A model generated the notes under the pieces. The model did no database searches and was not told where the DNA came from. It saw only the letters and a list, made by a program, of their open reading frames with translations. From positions 1 through 10,851 of the forward strand of contig NIZU01000042.1 in assembly GCA_003315675.1 (NCBI GenBank): a stretch of DNA of 10,851 nucleotides, read 5' to 3'. Source of the stretch: Methanocorpusculum sp. MCE (GTDB taxonomy: Archaea > Halobacteriota > Methanomicrobia > Methanomicrobiales > Methanocorpusculaceae). Positions 5,737 through 10,851 of the stretch are shown piece after piece. Both the position numbers and the translations under genes were made by a program. Numbering within the stretch: the first letter of the stretch is position 1; the number at the start of each line of letters is the position of its first letter.

Positions 5737-5937
5737 ATGAAACAATGGTATGAGTATCCCGAACTGCGGGATAAGGAGACGTTTCTCAGCATGCTTCGTA
5801 AAGGGATGACATGCGAGGAGATCGCACAGGTCGCTGGGTGTTCCGTATCGGCTGTGCGTACCGCGGAGAAGCGGCATACGCTTCGAAAGCCCGTGATCAT
5901 TATGTCCGAGGAGCTGCGGCGAAAGCTGAAGCTCTAG
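5737..5937 (+). CDS. Small helix-turn-helix protein
   Basis: This 66-residue protein has a central helix-turn-helix (residues about 13-45): ETFLSMLRKGMTCEEIAQ, then AGCSVSAVRTAEKRHTL as turn and recognition helix. The pattern resembles homeodomain-like resolvase or transposase DNA-binding domains ('G.s..eIA..lgcs...V'). A basic C-terminus follows (EELRRKLKL). The start ATG is placed right after hairpin copy D, whose stem contains the only purine-rich ribosome-site candidate (GAGGGGG). Translation could be limited by that stem. It lies 112 bases after the three-gene operon, in the same direction, and could belong to the same unit. Target unknown. Confidence 0.7.
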   Translation: MKQWYEYPELRDKETFLSMLRKGMTCEEIAQVAGCSVSAVRTAEKRHTLRKPVIIMSEELRRKLKL

Positions 5938-5949
5938 GGCTTCTTTTTT
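5928..5949 (+). terminator. Likely terminator of the helix-turn-helix gene
   Basis: GAAGC pairs with GCTTC across the stop codon, followed directly by six T (5944-5949). The T-run alone would suffice in archaea. Confidence 0.5.
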
Positions 5950-6040
5950 GACGGGAATGTGTCATGTATTGAGCGGCGGCTATTATTGAAAACATTCTCT
6001 TAGAATACATTTATCTGAGATCAAGTCTCATTTGTATGTA

Positions 6041-6090
6041 TTACATTGTATTACATTGTAGTACATTGTAGTACATTGTATTTCATTGTA
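6041..6090. repeat. Five tandem 10-bp repeats upstream of the AAA/RloB operon
   Basis: Five units follow head to tail: TTACATTGTA twice, GTACATTGTA twice, then TTTCATTGTA. The inverted-looking TACAATATTG comes after. Unit length equals one turn of DNA, so every unit faces the same side of the helix. The array ends 31 bases before the ATPase start, where a promoter is expected. It could bind a repressor cooperatively, or vary in copy number and so tune expression. Confidence 0.85.
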
Positions 6091-6121
6091 TACAATATTG
6101 AGATTATAGGATGTACATGAA

Positions 6122-7402
6122 ATGCTCATGCAGTTTAAGTTTAAAAATTTTAAATCCTTCAGAGATGAAACGATTCTGGATTTATCCGCAACCAAGGTCA
6201 CGGAACATCCTCATCATATCGTAACTATCGGGAAGGAAAAAATCCTCAAAACTGCCGCCATTTACGGAGCGAATGCTTCTGGAAAAACGAACTTGTATGA
6301 CGCGTTTGGATATATGTCAAATTATGTTACAGATTCCATTAATTTTGGCAGAGTTAAAGATACTGACAAGTCGGAGAGTTACTTAACACCTCTCCCTTTC
6401 CTTCTGGACACCGCATCAAAAGACGCCCCCACGTTATTTGAGGTCTACTTTACCCTGAACAACTATAACGGGAAAATCTACAATTACGGATTCACTGTAG
6501 ATAACAAAGGAGTTTGCGAGGAATGGCTCAACTATAAAGCTGAAACCGGACGCAAGTACTTCCCAATACTGTATAGGGAAAGAGGGAATGAAATCGAATT
6601 CCCCAGGATTCCAAAGGAGTATCGGGATAATCTGAAGGTCTCTCTGCAGGAGAAAACATTGATCGTTTCTCTTGGTGCACAACTCAAAGTCCCGATACTG
6701 GAAACTATATATGATTGGTTCGCTGAGTTACTCTTCCTGAATGTTGTAAGCCCAAACCTGAATTACCTCCTTTCTATACAGACGCCTCCTGGATTCACAA
6801 AAGACCCAGAAGTCAGAAAGGAAGTTGCCGCATATCTCTCTTCATTCGATCACGGGATCTTGGATTTTAATGTTGAAGAGGTTCCAGGTTCGGAACCCAA
6901 CAAACCTCAAAAATATAGTATCGATGCTGTTCACCAGGTAAAAGGATCTGATGAAACTGCCAAAATACCGCTCGGGTGGGAATCCGCAGGCACAAAGAAG
7001 ATGTTTGCTCTGTATGGCCCTCTGAAGAAAGTAATGAACTCCGGCGGGGTCTTGTTCGTCGATGAACTCAATGCACGTCTTCACCCCCTTCTGGTTCGGG
7101 ATTTCATCATAACGTTCCTTGATGAAAAAACCAATCCGAACAATGCCCAGCTGATCTTCACGACGCATGATGCCTGGCAGCTCTCTAACGATCTTCTCAG
7201 GCGGGATGAGATATGGTTTACGGCAAAGGATGAAAACGGTGCCTCAAGCTTGTATTCCCTCGTTGATTTCAAGGAAGAGAATGCTGCAACGATCCGTAAT
7301 GATGAAAATTACGCCAAGAATTATCTTCAGGGTAAGTATGGAGCAATCCCGGAGCTGAAAAAGATCGATCTTGTATCGGAGAAGCATGCCGAGTACAAAT
7401 AG
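6122..7402 (+). CDS. AAA_15-type ATPase of an AbiL/RloAB-like defence pair
   Basis: This 426-residue ABC/OLD-like ATPase begins with the typical FKNFKSFRD strand (residues 7-15). The Walker A loop is GANASGKT (49-56), the signature-like loop ESAGTKK starts at 287, Walker B is VLFVDE (310-315, with D314 and E315), and the switch histidine is H349 in FTTHD. All ATPase motifs are present. Such proteins (AAA_15/AAA_21) are paired with a TOPRIM-like RloB protein in AbiL and RloAB loci. There the ATPase is thought to sense phage and control the toxic partner. ATG 6122 is used; M3 (6128) is an alternative. A weak ribosome site (AGGATG) lies about 10 bases upstream. The RloB gene overlaps its end by 17 bases, so the two are co-translated. 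Codon use is more AT-rich than in the preceding operon, fitting horizontal transfer. Confidence 0.9.
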   Translation: MLMQFKFKNFKSFRDETILDLSATKVTEHPHHIVTIGKEKILKTAAIYGANASGKTNLYDAFGYMSNYVTDSINFGRVKDTDKSESYLTPLPFLLDTASKDAPTLFEVYFTLNNYNGKIYNYGFTVDNKGVCEEWLNYKAETGRKYFPILYRERGNEIEFPRIPKEYRDNLKVSLQEKTLIVSLGAQLKVPILETIYDWFAELLFLNVVSPNLNYLLSIQTPPGFTKDPEVRKEVAAYLSSFDHGILDFNVEEVPGSEPNKPQKYSIDAVHQVKGSDETAKIPLGWESAGTKKMFALYGPLKKVMNSGGVLFVDELNARLHPLLVRDFIITFLDEKTNPNNAQLIFTTHDAWQLSNDLLRRDEIWFTAKDENGASSLYSLVDFKEENAATIRNDENYAKNYLQGKYGAIPELKKIDLVSEKHAEYK

Positions 7403-8039
7403 ACGCGGGGGGAGAGGGAAGAGAGCAACTGGATGGAAATCCACACAGTGCGAACACTATCTAATAATGACCGATGCAAAGGGGACGGAACGACATTATC
7501 TCAACGGACTGAAAAAGCGTTTGCCGGCAGATCAGCAGAACAAATTCACTATCGATGTTGTTCAGACAAACGATCCTGCAGACTTCATTTCTGAGTGCAA
7601 AAGAAAACAGAACAATAATCCTACGTATGTAAAGCATACCTGGATCGTTTTTGATTATGATGAAAGGTCTCAGTTTGATAGGATAATAGAGGATGCAGAG
7701 AAGGCCGGATTCTCGGCCGGATGGTCGAATCCGTGCATCGAGGTCTGGTTCTCTGTGTATTTCGGCGAGCTTTGCGGGGAGACGTCATCACAATGCTGTC
7801 AGGATACTTTTAAGACTGTGTTTAAACAACACACCTCTTGTGCCTATACAAAAGGAAATAAAAAGATTTACGAGCATCTCTCCGAGAATGGAGATGAGAT
7901 GAAAGCAATTGAGCGTGCAGAAAGGAAATTTCTGGAGCATAAGAGAAATGGGATTACTAGTCAATCGAAGATGTGCCCATGTACAAGGTTACATCTTCTC
8001 ATCAAAGAGATCAGGGACATGTGTCCACTGTCTGAGTAG
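7386..8039 (+). CDS. rloB: RloB-family protein, effector of the AbiL-like pair
   Basis: This 217-residue RloB-domain protein, a TOPRIM-like presumed nuclease, has three diagnostic blocks. The first is LIMTDAKGTERHY (26-38), aligning to the usual '(C)EGxxTExxY'. The second is IVFDYDE (87-93), the D-x-D metal motif. The third is SNPCIEVW (114-121), the RloB hallmark 'SNPcfE.W'. In the first block the position usually held by glutamate in TOPRIM proteins is D30, a conservative but notable change. The start ATG 7386 overlaps the ATPase gene by 17 bases; a TTG at 7371 is less likely. In AbiL-like systems the RloB partner is regarded as the effector that stops phage growth, probably at the cost of the cell. 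The C-terminal half (about 130-217) is helical, basic and cysteine-containing (C in SSQCCQD, KMCPCTR). Length is normal for the family. Confidence 0.9.
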   Translation: MPSTNRRGGRGKRATGWKSTQCEHYLIMTDAKGTERHYLNGLKKRLPADQQNKFTIDVVQTNDPADFISECKRKQNNNPTYVKHTWIVFDYDERSQFDRIIEDAEKAGFSAGWSNPCIEVWFSVYFGELCGETSSQCCQDTFKTVFKQHTSCAYTKGNKKIYEHLSENGDEMKAIERAERKFLEHKRNGITSQSKMCPCTRLHLLIKEIRDMCPLSE

Positions 8040-8043
8040 AATC

Positions 8044-8087
8044 CCAATTACTAATCTATTACTAATATCTGTCAAATTAGTAATTGG
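8044..8087. repeat. 12-bp perfect inverted repeat after rloB
   Basis: CCAATTACTAAT (8044-8055) and ATTAGTAATTGG (8076-8087) are exact reverse complements with 20 bases between. TTACTAAT is repeated directly at 8059-8066. It lies 4 bases after the rloB stop and precedes a C-run. It may end the transcript, or mark the edge of the defence cassette. Confidence 0.55.
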
Positions 8088-8206
8088 CCCCGCCCCCCTG
8101 TTCCCCAAAAAATAGAGATGACACCCCCTCCACATACTCCCATATAAACCCGCCTTTTTTGTGAAAAATCCGCAAAAATTTTACCGCTATCCCCCACCCC
8201 TCCAAG

Positions 8207-8212
8207 AATATA
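8207..8212 (+). promoter_or_regulatory. TATA-like box for the 8259 gene
   Basis: AATATA within CCAAGAATATAATCAG lies about 47 bases before the start ATG. This would give a short leader with a weak GGGAAAG ribosome site at about 8245. A second candidate is TATAAA at 8143-8148. The choice between them cannot be made by eye. Confidence 0.35.
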
Positions 8213-8258
8213 ATCAGAGGTTGGACGGGGCCCCAACTGATCTCGGGAAAGAAAAAAC

Positions 8259-8750
8259 ATGACAGCAGATTTCATTCAGACAGCAATCTCGAAGTCCGCA
8301 AAGCGGACTTTCACTGCAGAGTTTACGAACACCGCCGCGTATGATGCGATCGTCGCAGAAATTACGGGCGTGGACAATCCCCTCGGCCTCGCCGAAGTCG
8401 AGCTCGGGAAGCAGACCTACAAGACCTATGTCGGCTACTTCGATCCGAACACCAGCGAAATGAACGGTAAGGTTCAGGTCACGGCCTACAGCAGAGCCGA
8501 GTATTCGGCAGCGATCACCGCCCTTACCGGCAGTGCGGATCTCAAGACCGCATTCGGGAACGGCGGCACGGCAGAGAACTCCGAGATCGGTACCGAAGCA
8601 ACATGGAACGTCCGCATTTCCGCAAAGCTCGGGACCGACACCTTCCAGATCAGTCTCAACCGGGAGTCGATGATCGTCTCCGGCTACGCAGACGACGCCA
8701 CCCTTGCAGCAGTCGACGCCTGGGCAGACACGAAGCCGGCCCTGAACTAA
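8259..8750 (+). CDS. Unknown 163-residue protein with three internal repeats
   Basis: I recognise no family. The protein is alanine- and threonine-rich, lacks cysteine, and contains three related strand-helix segments. Residues 17-37 include FTAEFTNTAAYDAIVAEI, 72-91 include VTAYSRAEYSAAITAL, and 138-156 include VSGYADDATLAAVDAW. Each has a strand ending in an aromatic residue, a turn of three or four residues, then an A-rich helix. Segments 54-90 and 127-155 also share the preceding strand pair, suggesting domain duplication. No signal peptide or membrane segment is present. Codon use is GC-rich and strongly biased, as in well-expressed genes. A 34-residue membrane peptide follows 12 bases downstream. 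A virion or surface-layer-associated protein is one idea, unsupported by homology. Confidence 0.75.
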   Translation: MTADFIQTAISKSAKRTFTAEFTNTAAYDAIVAEITGVDNPLGLAEVELGKQTYKTYVGYFDPNTSEMNGKVQVTAYSRAEYSAAITALTGSADLKTAFGNGGTAENSEIGTEATWNVRISAKLGTDTFQISLNRESMIVSGYADDATLAAVDAWADTKPALN

Positions 8751-8762
8751 CGGGAGGCGGAG

Positions 8763-8867
8763 ATGCAGATCTCCAGCCGCCTCCGGAAGCTGATCCTTGT
8801 GTTCCTCGGGTTTCTCATTATGCTTTTTGGGAAACTCGTAGAGGGTTTCCTTGAATCCGGAAAGTAA
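8763..8867 (+). CDS. 34-residue single-pass membrane peptide
   Basis: A strong ribosome site, GGGAGGCGG, sits just before the ATG. The product begins MQISSRLRKL and continues with a hydrophobic stretch LILVFLGFLIMLFG (residues 10-23), enough for one membrane pass. It ends in a short charged tail. The positive N-terminus suggests that end stays in the cytoplasm. It lies 12 bases behind the 163-residue gene and is probably co-transcribed. Function is unknown. Small membrane peptides in such positions can be toxins, holins or membrane anchors, but nothing here decides. Confidence 0.65.
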   Translation: MQISSRLRKLILVFLGFLIMLFGKLVEGFLESGK

Positions 8868-8869
8868 GA

Positions 8870-8998
8870 GGCGGGGACCTTTAGGTCCCTCAGCCGATCA
8901 AGTCGCCAGACTTGTGATCAGATCTTTGATTTGCGAGTTTTCTCACACCGCAGAGGTGATTTCACCTCTGCCGGCAGGCATCAGGTATCCAAAATACC
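8870..8998. repeat. Hairpin-family repeat cluster, copy E
   Basis: GGGACCT-TT-AGGTCCC (8874-8889) and linker TCAGCCGA (8890-8897) come first. Next are CAAGTC-GCCA-GACTTG (8899-8914) and a decayed GCAA stem with ATC-TTT-GAT and TTGCGAG (8919-8937). GCAGAGGTGA/TCACCTCTGC (8950-8971) and GGTAT/ATACC (8984-8998) follow. Bases 8870-8894 match 2554-2578 exactly on the opposite strand. The cluster starts directly after the stop codon of the membrane peptide gene, as a 3' end structure would. Confidence 0.75.
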
Positions 8999-9169
8999 CG
9001 TTCACCACTATAGACCCCGTATCGGTATTGAAATTGTACCATCAGCTCTCTCTTTTAGCAGAGGTACCGTGACAGGTATTACTGCTGCTCCGGTACATAC
9101 CTCTTTGCATGACGCACAGACACGTCGGGATATTCGGCGATCAAAACCCCAAACCCTTTTCAGGACCGA

Positions 9170-9633
9170 TCAGACCCGGGTTTCTGCGCAGTAATACAGA
9201 GCCAGCTTTTTTTTATCAACAGTATCGGTTTTGATATTGGTAAAACCCTGTTCCCTCAGTAAAGCAACAAGCTCATGCTTCCCGTACACGCTCATCCCCG
9301 GAATAATTTTCGTCCATCTCTCATCAGCTGCATCGCTGAGCTCATTACAAATCATAAAAGTCCCACCCGGTTTCAAAACATTGAAAACCTGATGAAAAGA
9401 GGATCCGATCTCCGGCCAGAAATAGATCGTCTCGAAAGCAGTTACAAGATCAAATGACTGTTCCTCGAATGGAAGATCGACAACACTCCCGAGAACAACA
9501 GTACACCGTCCCGAATCAACCTCGTTTCTATTACGTTTTTTGGAGGCGGCAACACTCACCGGTGAATAATCTATACCAGTAACACATCCATTCGGACACA
9601 TAGACAATAATACAGAGAGAATTTCTAACAACC
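9170..9633 (-). pseudogene. SAM-dependent methyltransferase, N-terminus lost at the IS
   Basis: The minus strand reads as the C-terminal three-quarters of a class I methyltransferase. It carries PNGCVTGIDYS with the acidic residue that binds the SAM ribose, then VVDLPFEEQSFDLVTAFETIYFW as motifs II/III, and NVLKPGGTFMI as motif IV. The glycine-rich motif I that should precede RLLEILS is absent. The reading runs instead into an A-run and insertion-sequence DNA at about 9633. The missing first part is not found on the other side of the element (10690-10851), so insertion was accompanied by deletion or recombination. The protein could not bind SAM. The closest types are ubiE-like or arsenite methyltransferase-like class I enzymes; substrate unknown. 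The remaining frame is undamaged, which points to a recent event. Confidence 0.85.
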
Positions 9634-9680
9634 TTTTTTTTGACAGAAAGTACTTTCTTTTCGTACGTTGAGTAGTATGT

Positions 9681-10672
9681 ATGGGGACTTTCAGCAGCTT
9701 TGGTCTCAACCAGGCATATCACGAACGTTATGAAAAACTTGGCGACCGTCTCTCCGACGTTGGTAAAACACTTGATTGGGATGTGTTTCGCCCTCTTCTT
9801 GAATCCATGTATGCAAATAAATCCGGCAAGGGCGGTCATCCCAATGTCGATGTCATACTTATGTTCAAGATTCAGCTTCTGGAAGTCTGGTATAATCTGT
9901 CTGATCTCGCCGTTGAACGTGAAATTTATGATCGTCTTTCTTTTTGGCATGGTAAGTGAGGGCGTTAGCCCGAAACGGTGAGCAAGATTCGATCTTGCGA
10001 ACTCTTGGGTGTCCTGACAAAATACCCGACAATTCAACGATCTGGTTATTTCGGGAGCGCATGTCCGAATCAGGCGTTGATACAGTGGTCTGGCAGGAGT
10101 TTCAGAGACAACTTGACCTGAAAGGTCTGAAAATTGAACAAGGTATGATTCAGGATGCAACGTTTGTGTATGCTGAACCCGGTCATTGTAAGAAAGACAC
10201 GCCGCGAGGAGATCAGGCAAAAACACGACGGGATAAAGATGGAAAAATCATGTCCAAGAACGGCAAAATGCACTATGGCTATAAACTTCATACCATCATG
10301 GATACGACGCACGATCTTATTCGACGCATTGAAACCACCACGGCAAATGTTCATGATAGTCAGGTGGACCTCTCAGAAAAAGGAGAAGTGGTCTATCGGG
10401 ATCGGGGATATCAGGGAGCAAAATGCAAGGGATATAGTGCCACAATGAAAAGGGGAGCGAGAGGGCATCCCATTGGCATACGAGATAAACTGAGAAATCT
10501 GCGAATAAGTAGGAAGAGATCAAAGGGCGAGAGACCCTATGTAGTGATCAAAAATGTTTTTCATGCAGGGTTGGTAAAGGTAACAACGCTGCAAAGAGTA
10601 CGAGTGAAAACTATGCTGGCTGCATTTTGTTATAATATCTATAAGGTGAAAACGATTCAAACCAGAGTGTAA
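9681..10672 (+). pseudogene. IS5-family transposase split by a 50-bp hairpin insertion
   Basis: The first part (9681-9950, ending DRLSFWH) and the second (10001-10672, starting TLGCPDKIPDNSTIW) join perfectly in frame if 9951-10000 is removed. The result is about 313 residues, normal for IS5 transposases. The DDE residues are visible: D in IQDATFVYA, D in VVYRDRGYQG, and E in KGERPYVVIK. The N-terminal helical DNA-binding part and the family pattern 'IPDxSTIWLFRERM' are also present. With the insert in place, translation stops at 9957-9959. A GTG at 9956 could start the second part alone, but that would lack the first 90 residues. The insert is a copy of the hairpin repeat family rather than random sequence. 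Confidence 0.9.
9951..10000. repeat. Hairpin-family repeat, copy G, inserted in the transposase gene
   Basis: This is a two-stem unit: GGGC-GTTA-GCCC (9960-9971), linker GAAACGGTGA (9972-9981), GCAAGAT-TCG-ATCTTGC (9982-9998). The second stem has the same GCAA...TTGC frame with three variable inner bases as the other copies. The unit breaks an otherwise conserved transposase, and deletion of exactly 50 bases restores the frame, so its size is defined within a few bases. No obvious target duplication is visible. Confidence 0.85.
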
Positions 10673-10735
10673 TTTTAAAAAAAAAACGTCAAGGAATAAT
10701 GGGTATTCTTCTTTTTTTGGGGGGGGTGAGGGGGT

Positions 10736-10851
10736 ATGGATGTAGCCAATCTCCTATACATGACATCCCAGGAAAACATGGAAAAACGCCTCGAAGAACT
10801 CGAACGCGACTATGCCGACCTCATGGAACGGGTCCGCGACCTCGAACTCCA
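10736..10851 (+). CDS. Coiled-coil protein, N-terminal part (cut by window edge)
   Basis: ATG 10736 follows GGTGAGGGGG, a plausible ribosome site. The visible 38 residues begin MDVANLLYMTSQENM and continue with EKRLEELERDYADLMERV in clear heptad spacing of L, M and V, so a long helix or coiled coil is expected. CTC, CGC and GAC codons are frequent, like the 8259 gene and the operon at 4346. The same strand and codon use suggest that this gene and the 8259/8763 genes belonged to one cluster before the insertion sequence and methyltransferase fragment came between; this is an inference. A T7-G8 run lies 10-24 bases upstream. Confidence 0.7.
   Translation, partial: MDVANLLYMTSQENMEKRLEELERDYADLMERVRDLEL

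Larger units (their letters stand above)
9634..10690 (+). mobile_element. IS5-family insertion sequence (borders approximate)
   Basis: The element is defined by the IS5-type transposase at 9681-10672. The left border is placed where methyltransferase coding sequence ends (about 9633). The right border lies after the A-run at 10676-10686, where TTGACG read on the minus strand resembles TTGACAG near the left end (9641). Clear terminal inverted repeats and a target duplication could not be established, so both borders may be off by tens of bases. A 14-bp palindrome (9645-9658) lies just inside the left end. The element carries a broken transposase and is probably immobile by itself. Confidence 0.6.

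Noticed and set aside
4974..5900. 308-codon minus-strand frame
   Set aside because: It is antisense to three genes and a repeat cluster, has low-complexity arginine/cysteine/histidine content and no ribosome site.
8931..9194. 87-codon plus-strand frame
   Set aside because: It starts within a hairpin cluster, overlaps the end of the methyltransferase remnant, and its sequence is not protein-like.
9531..10226. 231-codon minus-strand frame across the IS left end
   Set aside because: It is a chance frame antisense to the transposase and to the methyltransferase remnant, without any family pattern.

Overview
The window looks like an accessory (genomic island-like) stretch of a mesophilic methanogenic archaeon. 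A Methanocorpusculum-like member of the Methanomicrobiales is my best guess, but that is an inference. It rests on short genes with archaeal GGAGGTG-type ribosome sites, TATA-like boxes, a mix of ATC/CTC-rich moderate-GC genes with AT-rich ones, and the gene families present. No rRNA or tRNA gene was seen and no marker gene settles the taxonomy.

Layout. Positions 1-565 are non-coding and repeat-rich, including a 203-bp element with 55-bp inverted arms. Positions 566-2285 hold a small unknown gene on the minus strand, a solitary minimal nucleotidyltransferase (MntA-like), and a NYN-type nuclease gene broken by a stop codon and a frameshift. Positions 2613-3384 hold a HicA-like toxin gene preceded by a 160-residue putative antitoxin. 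Positions 3391-4345 are non-coding, with operator-like repeats and a TATA box. They lead into a tight three-gene operon (4346-5624) that starts with a ribbon-helix-helix-like protein. A small helix-turn-helix gene follows (5737-5937). Positions 6122-8039 hold an AAA ATPase and an RloB protein, the composition of the AbiL/RloAB anti-phage systems, behind five tandem 10-bp repeats. Positions 8259-8867 hold an unknown 163-residue protein with three internal repeats and a 34-residue membrane peptide. From 9170 to about 10690, an N-terminally deleted SAM methyltransferase remnant abuts an IS5-family element. A coiled-coil gene runs off the right edge.

The most unusual signal is a dispersed family of small two-hairpin repeats joined by a linker close to TCAGCCGA. 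Copies or part-copies lie near 1, 306, 2442, 3591, 5642 and 8870. One copy of about 50 bp (9951-10000) sits inside the IS5 transposase gene and breaks it. The hairpin arms differ between copies but remain complementary (GCAAATC/GATTTGC, GCAAGTC/GACTTGC, GCAAACA/TGTTTGC, GCAAACC/GGTTTGC, GCAAGGC/GCCTTGC, GCAAGAT/ATCTTGC). Structure rather than sequence is therefore preserved, and the split transposase suggests that the unit can move.

Taken together, the window is a turnover zone with remnants or complete copies of four defence or toxin-antitoxin type loci, an insertion sequence, several broken genes and a candidate new class of miniature palindromic mobile repeat.
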